A stretch of DNA of 6,450 bases from JAUUZT01 sp964654015 (GCA_964654015.1 CAZZHQ010000135.1:1-6450); one strand, 5' to 3'. Shown: positions 1 to 6,431, counted from the first letter of the stretch. Notes: generated from the letters alone by a model not told the origin. Numbers and translations are program-made.

Positions 1-28
1 AGATCTATACGCAGAGATTTTATCATGA
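1..28 (+). CDS. 3' end of a GIY-YIG family endonuclease gene (partial)
   Basis: Only the last codons are inside the window. In frame they read DLYAEILS and then TGA at 26-28. The same ending, DLYGEILS plus stop, closes the clearer GIY-YIG remnant at 6294-6431, and this 'NPEW.DLY' type tail is characteristic of small single-domain GIY-YIG proteins. The differences from the right copy are one synonymous Leu codon change and one Gly-to-Ala change, a pattern expected of two coding copies that diverged under selection. Whether the gene upstream of position 1 is intact cannot be seen. It converges on the minus-strand operon. Confidence 0.5.
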
Positions 29-47
29 CTGGATTCCGACTTTCGTC
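1..47 (+). repeat. Left copy of a 47-bp direct repeat flanking the operon
   Basis: Positions 1-47 align without gaps to 6404-6450 with 44 of 47 bases identical; the mismatches are at 5, 12 and 43. The repeat covers the last codons of a GIY-YIG gene, its stop codon and the first part of a hairpin. Because both window edges cut the match, the true repeat is probably longer on both sides. Confidence 0.9.
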
Positions 48-52
48 GGAAT
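33..52. repeat. Perfect hairpin downstream of the GIY-YIG gene (REP-like)
   Basis: ATTCCGAC-TTTC-GTCGGAAT forms an 8-bp perfect stem with a 4-nt loop, 5 nt after the GIY-YIG stop codon. No T-tract follows directly on either strand, so a simple intrinsic terminator is not supported. The nearest run of T on the plus strand, at about 69-74, is too far away. Short palindromes of the form GGATTCC...GGAAT are often dispersed next to small GIY-YIG genes, so a REP-like repeat is the best reading. A role in blocking read-through between converging transcripts is possible but only inferred. Confidence 0.7.
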
Positions 53-207
53 GGTAGAGTGTGTGAGGTTTTTTGCCAGTCTATCGAAAAGATAACCAGG
101 TATTGATATATTAAATTTGTGTTAAGTGAGGAAGGTTGGAGGTACCAAAAAGAATATAGTAATGACAGGAGAGAGGAGTAGTCACAGGGAAGACAAAATG
201 TTAATGA
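53..207. other. Intergenic region downstream of the operon, no gene found
   Basis: This AT-rich stretch lies between the GIY-YIG hairpin and the stop codon of the Snf2 gene. It includes a purine-rich segment around 166-193. I see no convincing ORF, tRNA or intrinsic terminator for either direction. The short inverted repeat around TTGG-AGGTA-CCAA (near 135-147) has no T-tract placed to make it a terminator for the operon. Confidence 0.6.
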
Positions 208-2484
208 TTATAGAATATTTGATGGTTTGCCCGTTGTTTTACTGAGTTCAAACAGCTCTTTTCGCCCCCAGGGAATGAGCCCCCTTGATTTGGCAAAGGA
301 AAGCGCATCCGCCGAAAAGTCATTTGGGCAAACAACCACCCCGCGGCTTCCTCTTTGTTGTTCAAGTAACACTCCTTGTAGTTCTCTAAATACTTTTACT
401 CCCACAGGAGTGCCATAGTTTTTACATTGAATGTATAGCGTTGTTTCCCCTCCGACGATGTCTTGCTTTGTGGCAATAAGGTCGATTCCACCATCACGAG
501 TGGGAGGCGTTGTTTCAACAAGCCATCCTTTCTTCTGAAGCAGGTTTTGTACATAATGTTCAAATTCTATACCATTACCATTCATTTCGGAAAAAGCAGG
601 GAGAGTATCTGTTTTTCGTGCTGGTTGTTCTGTCCTGGCTGGTGGAGTTAAGCCAAAGAGTCCGAATAGCTCTTTACCACTAAGCTGTTCCTTCAGGTCA
701 ATAGAAACATCATCAACGACATCTTCAAAAAGACGTTGTTTTTCCTGTAATATCTGATTAATCCGCTCCTCAATGGTGTTTTCACAAATATATTTATACA
801 CATGTACTTTGAATGTTTGTCCCATACGGTGAGTTCGGTCTGTTGCCTGGTGCTCCACGGCAGGGTTCCACCATCTATCAAAATGAAAAACATAGGATGC
901 TTCTTGGAGATTAAGTCCTTGTCCTCCTGCCTTTAAGGAGAGAATTAAAGCCTTGTGTTCAGGAGTGTCTTTGAATTTAGCTATTGTGGCAGCTCTGACA
1001 TTAGATGTTAACCCTCCTGTATATACCAAAGGCTTAAAGTCGCTTAGCTTATCAGCTATTGCCCGCACGCCGAACCTGTTATCCGTGAATTGCGAAAATA
1101 TCAATGCACGATGATCTTCACTTACTAGCGTTTCTAATCGCTCTTTCATGTCTTCAATCTTGGCTGATTGGGATGTACTGGGGCAGAAATTGCAAATCTG
1201 TTTTAATCTGAGTATCAACTCTAATACATTCTGGATGCGTACAGTTTCACCCAGCTCTTTCAGTTGAAGGACCCCTTCATCTTCAGCCTTTCTGTAACTA
1301 GACATCTGTTGCCTAGAGAGAGGCAATAGTATCTGCTTGGTTATCTTGGGTGGCAGCTCTGGTAATACGTCTGGTTTCTTTCTTCGTAGCTGGATTCTTC
1401 TATGTTCAGCAAGCATCTGACTGTCAGGATAAAATCGTTTGGGAGGCTGGCCATTTTCCAGTGGCGTCAGAAATTCCATAATAGAGGCCAAATCATCGAT
1501 TTTATTCTCCAGAGGTGTTCCTGTGAGAACCCATGCCTTTTTACGAGGAATCTGCTTGCATTTTCTGCTTAGTTCTGTATCCCTGTTTTTTATTCGTTGG
1601 GCTTCATCCAAAACTACAACATCCCACGTTTTTTTTCGGGGTGGAGATTCTGGATTTTCCGTTAAATCTGAACGCAGTACGTCATAGGTGGTTAAATATA
1701 TATGTACTGTTGCCTTCCATTGCCATGCACGTTCCTGAGATGGTCCATGAACCGTAGAGACGCGTAGCTCAGGAGCCCACATCCGTATTTCATTTCTCCA
1801 TTGTACCAGGAGACTAAGAGGGACTATTATCAAAGCTTGCTCCATACGATGCTGAATAGCGAGGATTCGGAGAGCCGCTACAACCTGAATAGTTTTACCC
1901 AGTCCCATATCATCTGCAAGAAGTAATGCTTTGTGAGATATGAGAGCTTTGACGCCATCCACCTGGAAAGGGAATAGATTCCCGTTCCATTCTAGTGGTC
2001 CTTCAGGTGATACCAGTACATCGGTTGGAGGCTGAAGCAGGTAAGCCAATCTTTTTGCTAGTGACAGAGGTTTTTCGGGTGAATCAGCCATTTTATGTGA
2101 ATGAAGTTTTGGTTCTAGTGTACTGGAATTTAACGTATTGTCTTTCAAAGGAGAAGACACTTCCTCATCAGCAAGAACACCGATTAGTCCTACACTACCA
2201 CCGTCTTCTCCGCCGAGAATCATTTGAGCAGCAATGTATTGTGGAGTATACAGATTAGTACCGGCTAACAGCCGTTCTGCGAATAACAGAGACATGTCGC
2301 ATACGATTTGTTCAGGAGAGTATGTACGCTCTTTAGGAATTGACATCAGCCCTGGATATGATGGCTTTAACGATAACGACCGCCGAAATATACCTAACCA
2401 GCGTGCAGTTGGTTCAGAAAAATTATCTTTGTTAATCCAGTGAATACTCTGATGGGGTTTGCCACTGGTATCAGTCGCCTGCAT
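208..2484 (-). CDS. Snf2-family ATPase with C-terminal Mrr-type nuclease domain
   Basis: A 758-residue probable DNA translocase fused to a nuclease. The Snf2 motifs are complete and in order: FQ at 173-174, motif I DMGLGKT at 192-198, motif Ia around 217-229, motif II DEAQ at 293-296, motif III LTGTP at 320-324, motif IV around 460-468, motif V around 515-541 ending DRWWNP, and motif VI QATDRTHRMGQ at 546-556. After a linker (about 605-634) comes a restriction-endonuclease fold of the Mrr_cat type: GIEFE at 638-642, then D664-GGID668, then QCK at 686-688, so the D...QxK active site looks intact. The N-terminal 170 residues match no domain I recognise and include a Ser/Leu-rich, probably disordered stretch (110-136). 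ATG abuts the TGA of the upstream 187-aa gene, and a GGGGA site 7 nt away supports this start. It is the last gene of the operon and the likely DNA-cutting effector; the substrate is unknown. Confidence 0.93.
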   Translation of the reverse strand: MQATDTSGKPHQSIHWINKDNFSEPTARWLGIFRRSLSLKPSYPGLMSIPKERTYSPEQIVCDMSLLFAERLLAGTNLYTPQYIAAQMILGGEDGGSVGLIGVLADEEVSSPLKDNTLNSSTLEPKLHSHKMADSPEKPLSLAKRLAYLLQPPTDVLVSPEGPLEWNGNLFPFQVDGVKALISHKALLLADDMGLGKTIQVVAALRILAIQHRMEQALIIVPLSLLVQWRNEIRMWAPELRVSTVHGPSQERAWQWKATVHIYLTTYDVLRSDLTENPESPPRKKTWDVVVLDEAQRIKNRDTELSRKCKQIPRKKAWVLTGTPLENKIDDLASIMEFLTPLENGQPPKRFYPDSQMLAEHRRIQLRRKKPDVLPELPPKITKQILLPLSRQQMSSYRKAEDEGVLQLKELGETVRIQNVLELILRLKQICNFCPSTSQSAKIEDMKERLETLVSEDHRALIFSQFTDNRFGVRAIADKLSDFKPLVYTGGLTSNVRAATIAKFKDTPEHKALILSLKAGGQGLNLQEASYVFHFDRWWNPAVEHQATDRTHRMGQTFKVHVYKYICENTIEERINQILQEKQRLFEDVVDDVSIDLKEQLSGKELFGLFGLTPPARTEQPARKTDTLPAFSEMNGNGIEFEHYVQNLLQKKGWLVETTPPTRDGGIDLIATKQDIVGGETTLYIQCKNYGTPVGVKVFRELQGVLLEQQRGSRGVVVCPNDFSADALSFAKSRGLIPWGRKELFELSKTTGKPSNIL

Positions 2485-3048
2485 TCAATTGTCCCCAAGA
2501 GGAGTGTCATATACTTCCTGTAAACCTGCTAGAGCTCTTTCGAATGGCTCAAATAGCATACCAGCAGAGATAAGCCGTAATAGAAGCTGATGCTCTAACG
2601 ATTCATCCCCTGGTTGTTCCGGAAACCAGAATATATTTATTGGATCGGGGTCTTCCAGAGTTACTTCGATTTCTTGGCTAGAGTGCGAAATACTCTGCAA
2701 TGAGGTGCCTATGCGACATACCAGTATTTCCAGATGTATTTCGTTACAGAAAAGTTCATGCCCTATCTCTTCAGCCATGCAAATAAGAAATCGAGGTGTT
2801 TTCTGGCATGTATCCAAAAGTGAGGTGACTAATTTTCTTGTAGCATGTTTTTGAATATCATCTTGACGCCAGAGGAAAGATGCCGGAGTCTCAATTTTAT
2901 TATAGCTAAACTCGACAGGTTCACCTCTTGCATTAACTAAAAAAAGTGCACCACGAAAAGTCTTCCCTTCACCTGGAGCGTCAATTTTAAGGTAGCCCGC
3001 TACTCCCAGTTCCTCTATTTCATCTGCGTCTCTGAAAGAAATTGGCAT
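2485..3048 (-). CDS. Conserved-looking protein of unknown function, 187 aa
   Basis: I do not recognise a named domain. The first 60 residues look beta-rich, with GYLKID at 19-24, GALFLVNARGEPVEF at 33-47 and FLW at 58-60. They are followed by amphipathic helix-like stretches (62-80 and 84-100), a second beta-like segment (104-131) and a C-terminal helical part (150-180). DAPGEGKT at 23-30 resembles a P-loop only superficially, since the leading Gly is absent. There is no signal peptide or membrane segment, so it should be cytoplasmic. It starts 19 nt after the BrxD-like ATPase with its own good ribosome site, and its TGA touches the ATG of the Snf2-nuclease. This placement suggests a partner or adaptor linking the ATPases to the nuclease, which is inference. 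The reading frame is well supported by tight packing with its neighbours. Confidence 0.85.
   Translation of the reverse strand: MPISFRDADEIEELGVAGYLKIDAPGEGKTFRGALFLVNARGEPVEFSYNKIETPASFLWRQDDIQKHATRKLVTSLLDTCQKTPRFLICMAEEIGHELFCNEIHLEILVCRIGTSLQSISHSSQEIEVTLEDPDPINIFWFPEQPGDESLEHQLLLRLISAGMLFEPFERALAGLQEVYDTPLGDN
2492..2496 (-). promoter_or_regulatory. Ribosome binding site of the Snf2-nuclease gene
   Basis: GGGGA lies 7 nt before the ATG at 2484, inside the end of the preceding gene. It supports this start and independent loading in addition to coupling through the TGAATG junction. Confidence 0.55.
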
Positions 3049-3057
3049 TGTTATTTA

Positions 3058-3062
3058 TCCTT
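3058..3062 (-). promoter_or_regulatory. Ribosome binding site of the 187-aa gene
   Basis: AAGGA sits 9 nt before the ATG at 3048, in the only sizeable gap (19 nt) inside the operon. It fixes the start of this gene. Confidence 0.65.
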
Positions 3063-3067
3063 ATTTG

Positions 3068-4357
3068 TTATGTATTGGCATCATTCTCTTGTGAATCTTC
3101 ATCGGAATCCTCTTCAAATTCAGGACGCTCAGAAAGATCTTGTTGTAATAAATCAACTGTAATATTGGGGTCGTATTCAGGGTATAGCCGTCGTAGATCC
3201 AATTCGTTCACCCATCTTTTAATATGTTCCCGGATTCTCCATACATGATTCGTCTGGAATACATTTGGAGGGTTCCAGTCATAGGCATTCGCATGAATTT
3301 GAGCAACTTTAGCATATAGTTGCTCCATATTTGGAACATTGTCTAAAATCATCTGTTTTTTACTGATGTCATATATGGCCTTTATTCCTTTTTCTGCCTC
3401 GCCTGCCAACAACATATCTTCGCTATTCGGTCTTGCGCTTAGTTTTCCAAGTATTTTACTTTCGTCATCCCTCTCATTTAGGATTTCACCTTCATAGGCC
3501 AATGAGATTGAAAGAACACAGGCCAAACCTGGGATTTTAAAATCATCTAGTTTTCCTAGCAATCTTGCTATCTGAGCATATGACTTCGCTCGTTGCTTTA
3601 ATGGGTGATTAGATATTGATTCAACTTCGTCGACAAGAATAATCCATCCAGAATAACCAGCGGCAAGTATTAACCTAGGGGTGAAGTGATAACGTTGCCA
3701 AGCAAGATCTCTTTCTTTCACCGCATCAATTACGTATGTGGAAGTCTTTCTAACAACTCCAAGCCATTTTCGAAGTTCACCTATGCCAATTTTTTTATCA
3801 CCAGCCCAAAACCTGGAAATTCTATTTATTATTTCAATGCCGTCTGTAGTAGGCTGCATGTTTTCGGCTATACCTACAGTGGCAGCAAAATGAGAACTTA
3901 GAAAGTAACTATATTCTAGCCACTTGAAAAAATTCGCATACTGAGGACTATCCTTATTATCTTTAAGCTTCTGGATAATCCTTTCCATAACAAGGCCGTT
4001 GTAATCATCCGGAGTTCTGGCAGATTGTATAGCTGCTGTATATAGTTTTGAGGGATCAAATAACGTTGTTTGCTTACTGATAGCAATCTTACTGCAAATA
4101 AAATTGTTTTCTAGGGCTAAATGCTGCAGATATTCTAGTAAATGAGATTTACCACAGCCATAATCGCCTGCCACGAATAATCCCTCAACTGTATCATCCT
4201 CAGGCCGATTACTGGTCATTGAAGACATCAACTGTCGGAAATGCTCCTCTATTTTAGGTTGGGAACATCCCAACATCCTTACTGCGTCACGATTAGGAAC
4301 GCCTGCCCTCAGTGCCTCTATTGCACGCCAGTTTGAAATCTGTGATTCTGTTTCCAT
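3068..4357 (-). CDS. BrxD-like (DUF2791-type) AAA-class ATPase
   Basis: A 429-residue ATP-binding protein of the BrxC/BrxD family. The N-terminal segment AIEALRAGVPNRDAV (12-26), leading to a short helical region up to about 43, is a hallmark I recognise from BREX BrxD proteins. Walker A is GDYGCGKS at 64-71, and Walker B is the hydrophobic strand IILVDE ending at D243-E244. A second core strand, CVLSISLAYEG, follows at 280-290, and the C-terminal part from about 340 is helical. The last 20 residues are strongly acidic (EFEEDSDEDSQEND). In BREX systems such ATPases are thought to drive DNA-dependent assembly or regulation; here no PglZ or methyltransferase accompanies it. Its TAA is 19 nt before the 187-aa gene, and its ATG is 1 nt after the stop of the degenerate paralogue, implying coupled, balanced production of the two. 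Family call is firm; exact role is inferred. Confidence 0.9.
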   Translation of the reverse strand: METESQISNWRAIEALRAGVPNRDAVRMLGCSQPKIEEHFRQLMSSMTSNRPEDDTVEGLFVAGDYGCGKSHLLEYLQHLALENNFICSKIAISKQTTLFDPSKLYTAAIQSARTPDDYNGLVMERIIQKLKDNKDSPQYANFFKWLEYSYFLSSHFAATVGIAENMQPTTDGIEIINRISRFWAGDKKIGIGELRKWLGVVRKTSTYVIDAVKERDLAWQRYHFTPRLILAAGYSGWIILVDEVESISNHPLKQRAKSYAQIARLLGKLDDFKIPGLACVLSISLAYEGEILNERDDESKILGKLSARPNSEDMLLAGEAEKGIKAIYDISKKQMILDNVPNMEQLYAKVAQIHANAYDWNPPNVFQTNHVWRIREHIKRWVNELDLRRLYPEYDPNITVDLLQQDLSERPEFEEDSDEDSQENDANT

Positions 4358-4358
4358 A

Positions 4359-5351
4359 TTATTTCTGAGAGAGGTTTATTGAATATTCCTCACTTCCTTG
4401 TTGTGGTGACCCAGAAAGGCGAATAAGAGAAGACAATGGATTTGGTTTTTTTCGATCATTTACGTCATCCCAAATACGTAGCCTTAAAGCCTCATATAAA
4501 TGAATACCTCGTTCATTGTCTTCATCTAGGAAAGATGGGGGTGCAACTACAACAATGAGACAATTATGCAGTACATCCGTGCCGTCAATAAATTGTCTTA
4601 ATACCTCGTAGACATTAAAAACTGCCGGAAGTCTGAAGTAAAACGTTCCGTCACTATTCCGCGCTTTCCACGCTTCAAAATACCGTGATATATCAATAAT
4701 CAGCACAAGACCAGATTGACCAGCGATATGCAACCAGTAACTGAGAGAGGTTAGCATATCGCGGGCGTTATACATCCTAATCTGCTGGAATATCGAAGCT
4801 TCCTTCAGTGCAGTTATACGTGGTAGTTGTCCATAAAACCACAACTTGATTGCTTCAATTTCCCCGGCAGGGTTAAATTCAGGGTCGAGTTGTGCTAAAC
4901 AAAGTCTAAACATGGCCCTACGGAATTCTAAGGTCATGGTGTAATTCTTTTGAGATAATTGATTTCTTAATTTTGGAATATATAAATCATGTATATTCGG
5001 ATCAGATCTGTTTTCAGGATATAGATATTTCTCTGGGACAAATGTCTTCAAGAAATTGCAGGCTAAATCATCCCAGTCAATCTGTTTAGCAATAGCATAA
5101 AAAAGCTCGTTAAACTTGTGAATTCTAGTGATATCTGCTTTTAAATAAGCATAGTGGTAGTTTTCTTTTATTGCGATGCTGTGTAATTTGTTTACTAACT
5201 CTTGCTGCAGATGGTTTTCTAAGGGCACTGCGAATTTTACGGCGGCGCCCCCTTTCTTGATGAAATCACTAAGATATTCGCTGCGGATTAATGATGTCCA
5301 TTCATCAATGGGCATTGCCTGCTGTGTGTCAGAGTGTGCCGGAATATACAT
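4359..5351 (-). CDS. Degenerate BrxC/BrxD-like ATPase paralogue (probable pseudo-ATPase)
   Basis: A 330-residue protein that aligns by eye, without gaps, to the ATPase encoded next to it around the P-loop. Residues 38-65 (VKFAVPLENHL...) match residues 59-86 of that protein, but the Walker A Gly, Gly, Lys and Ser are replaced by Pro43, Leu48, Gln49 and Gln50. The Walker B strand GLVLIIDI at 214-221 keeps Asp220 but has Ile in place of the catalytic Glu. The next core strand, IVVVAPPSFLDEDNERG (266-282), fits the family pattern. It therefore keeps the fold but probably neither binds nor hydrolyses ATP normally. A structural or regulatory partner of the active ATPase, perhaps in a mixed ring, is the likely role. 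The ATG at 5351 lies 2 nt after the upstream stop and has no clear ribosome site, so coupling is likely; Met13 (codon at 5313-5315) is an alternative start. Confidence 0.85.
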   Translation of the reverse strand: MYIPAHSDTQQAMPIDEWTSLIRSEYLSDFIKKGGAAVKFAVPLENHLQQELVNKLHSIAIKENYHYAYLKADITRIHKFNELFYAIAKQIDWDDLACNFLKTFVPEKYLYPENRSDPNIHDLYIPKLRNQLSQKNYTMTLEFRRAMFRLCLAQLDPEFNPAGEIEAIKLWFYGQLPRITALKEASIFQQIRMYNARDMLTSLSYWLHIAGQSGLVLIIDISRYFEAWKARNSDGTFYFRLPAVFNVYEVLRQFIDGTDVLHNCLIVVVAPPSFLDEDNERGIHLYEALRLRIWDDVNDRKKPNPLSSLIRLSGSPQQGSEEYSINLSQK

Positions 5352-5353
5352 AC

Positions 5354-6175
5354 TTAATTCATTTTCTTAGGTAACTGCGTGAAGCAAACCGAATAGTAAC
5401 GCCTTGAATTACCTTCCTCATCAATAACACTAAGCATCTTGTTGGGTTTCACTTTACCAGTGAAGGGGAATTTTATGCTCGCTCCACTTTTTATAGTATC
5501 AGTACCACTATAATGAAGCAGATAGATATCATGGGCAAATTCTTCTTTAGGGTATTCACGGGATTTTCCTGGGAATAAGGTTAGTAGTTCATAGATGTCT
5601 ATAAGTGGGATTTGTGGTCCGGTTATCTCGTCTTGAAGTGCTTTTGTATTATAAGCGATTGCCACAGCTTTTTGATATACCTTGAAGAGCATCTCTAAAA
5701 ATGGCTCTGGCTTGAACGGTGAAGGTTTGGATTGCAATTTATATAGTCTCTTCGCTAAATTTGATGGACGGATACATTTCTCTCGTTTTTTGTCTATCAG
5801 TACTGTTCTGTCGCCTGGGGAAATGCGGATAAGGGCAGGGTAACAATAAATCTGTCCATCCCGTTCAAATATCTTGCATCCCGTTTCCCTTCCAGCAGCA
5901 AGAAGCTCTGCTATATAGGCATTACTATTGAAATAGGACTCCTCATCAAATTCCCAACTATCTTTGGTATTACTGAATTGCTGTCGTAGCGCGGCTATCG
6001 CACTTTCTGCAACTTCAAAGGAGGTATTGAGCTCGCGCAGGTTGCCCTCTCTAGCTGCAGTATGAAGCTTGCGAAATGCACGCGCTACTTCACTTGCTGC
6101 CTTCTGTGCTATTTTTGTAGACTCTTCGGTTATAGCTAGGGCTTTCTCGAGGATTTGATTGGTATGTTCTTCCAT
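5354..6175 (-). CDS. Coiled-coil protein of unknown function, first gene of the operon
   Basis: A 273-residue protein with no named domain that I can assign. Residues 3-68 are a long, charged, Ala/Glu-rich helical region with heptad-like spacing, probably a coiled coil used for oligomerisation. Residues 80-150 are mixed alpha/beta, with a KIFERDGQIYCYPALIRI-like beta hairpin (101-118), an ISPGDR turn and basic patches (KKREK at 129-133, KRLYK at 142-146). Residues 190-265 (IDIYELLTLFPG..., then beta strands) could be a winged-helix-like DNA-binding module, which is inference only. There is no signal peptide or membrane segment. The ATG has an AAAGGGG ribosome site 6 nt upstream and is the first in-frame start after the presumed promoter. 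As first gene and possible DNA-binding oligomer it could be the sensor or scaffold of the system; that assignment is speculative. Confidence 0.85.
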   Translation of the reverse strand: MEEHTNQILEKALAITEESTKIAQKAASEVARAFRKLHTAAREGNLRELNTSFEVAESAIAALRQQFSNTKDSWEFDEESYFNSNAYIAELLAAGRETGCKIFERDGQIYCYPALIRISPGDRTVLIDKKREKCIRPSNLAKRLYKLQSKPSPFKPEPFLEMLFKVYQKAVAIAYNTKALQDEITGPQIPLIDIYELLTLFPGKSREYPKEEFAHDIYLLHYSGTDTIKSGASIKFPFTGKVKPNKMLSVIDEEGNSRRYYSVCFTQLPKKMN

Positions 6176-6181
6176 ATTTGA

Positions 6182-6188
6182 CCCCTTT
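6182..6188 (-). promoter_or_regulatory. Ribosome binding site of the first operon gene
   Basis: AAAGGGG lies 6 nt before the ATG at 6175. It is the strongest Shine-Dalgarno site in the window and decides the start of the 273-aa protein. Confidence 0.75.
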
Positions 6189-6193
6189 TATCA

Positions 6194-6209
6194 CTTAGAT
6201 ATAGCTAAG
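6194..6209. promoter_or_regulatory. Interrupted palindrome in the leader, possible operator
   Basis: CTTAG-ATATAG-CTAAG is a 5-bp inverted repeat with a 6-nt centre, just upstream of the ribosome site of the first gene. It could be a repressor site or a weak leader hairpin. No regulator gene is in the window, so this is tentative. Confidence 0.25.
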
Positions 6210-6223
6210 CGTTCAGACATATA

Positions 6224-6264
6224 AATATAACATCACGTTAACATGGTTATTATTATGTAGTCAA
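6224..6264 (-). promoter_or_regulatory. Weak candidate promoter region for the operon
   Basis: On the minus strand a TTGACT box (6259-6264) fits a sigma-70 -35 element. The best-spaced -10 candidates are poor (TTAACG or TAACGT at 17-18 nt), while the better TATATT box at 6224-6229 lacks a good -35 at 17 nt. The region is very AT-rich and is the only space upstream of the first gene large enough for a promoter. The location is likely, the exact boxes are not. Confidence 0.35.
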
Positions 6265-6299
6265 TAGATATTGGCTGTGGTCTATTACAATAACGTGAT
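6232..6299. repeat. 9-bp inverted repeat pair spanning the promoter region
   Basis: ATCACGTTA at 6232-6240 is perfectly complementary in reverse to TAACGTGAT at 6291-6299, with 50 bp between. One arm overlaps the -10 area of the candidate promoter, and the other marks the start of the GIY-YIG remnant frame. A second small palindrome, CAATA-GA-TATTG, lies between them at 6262-6273 and overlaps the TTGACT box. Paired operator half-sites or the ends of a tiny element are both possible; no target-site duplication is apparent. Confidence 0.45.
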
Positions 6300-6431
6300 C
6301 CAAAAAATATTATCAGTAAAGTATACTATTATGAGAAACAGATTAAGGAATGGAAAAGGCGCTGGAAGTTAGAATTGATTGAGAATGCCAATCCAGAATG
6401 GCAAGATTTATACGGAGAGATTTTATCATGA
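6294..6431 (+). pseudogene. 5'-truncated GIY-YIG endonuclease remnant
   Basis: In frame from just after a TAA at 6291-6293 the sequence reads RDPKNIISKVYYYEKQIKEW and on through KRRWKLELIENANPEWQDLY to GEILS, ending at TGA 6429-6431. From YEKQIKEW onward this is the classic C-terminal segment of small GIY-YIG proteins. The catalytic GIY and YIG strands and the Arg and Glu active-site segments are missing, and there is no start codon. The family match begins at about 6327-6333, so the junction with unrelated DNA should lie near there. It diverges from the minus-strand operon. Confidence 0.8.

Larger units (their letters stand above)
208..6175 (-). other. Five-gene operon, candidate DNA-targeting defence system
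   Basis: Five genes run in the same direction with gaps of 2, 1, 19 and 0 nt, covering nearly all of the window without internal promoter-sized spaces. Two BrxC/BrxD-family proteins, one active-looking and one dead, a Snf2-Mrr fusion and two uncharacterised proteins form the unit. The combination of ATPase, DNA translocase and restriction-type nuclease is typical of anti-phage systems. No BREX core gene is present, and no TerB domain, which would point to Shango, is visible. The operon structure is directly seen; the defence role is inference. Confidence 0.75.

Noticed and set aside
33..52. Intrinsic terminator for the operon
   Set aside because: The stem is good, but no T-tract follows on the minus strand, and it lies about 155 nt past the stop codon. 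A REP-like repeat fits better.
227..651. Plus-strand reading frames antisense to the nuclease domain
   Set aside because: They oppose the well-supported Mrr-type domain, encode Ser/Cys-rich sequence with no family likeness, and have no convincing starts.
693..893. Minus-strand reading frame inside the Snf2 gene
   Set aside because: It lies wholly within the Snf2 coding region in another frame, has no ribosome site of note and gives a low-complexity product; the overlapping Snf2 motifs V and VI account for this sequence.
2959..2982. P-loop-like DAPGEGKT in the 187-aa protein
   Set aside because: The GxxxxGKT pattern fails because the first position is Asp, and no Walker B strand follows. The surrounding sequence looks like a beta-rich domain, so ATP binding is not supported.
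208..6175. Complete BREX system
   Set aside because: Only BrxC/BrxD-type ATPases are present. PglZ, the BrxX/PglX methyltransferase, BrxL and BrxA/B are not in the window, which already contains the whole operon.
6232..6299. Miniature transposable element with 9-bp terminal repeats
   Set aside because: No target-site duplication flanks it, the arms are short and only one copy is seen, so paired regulatory half-sites or chance are at least as likely.
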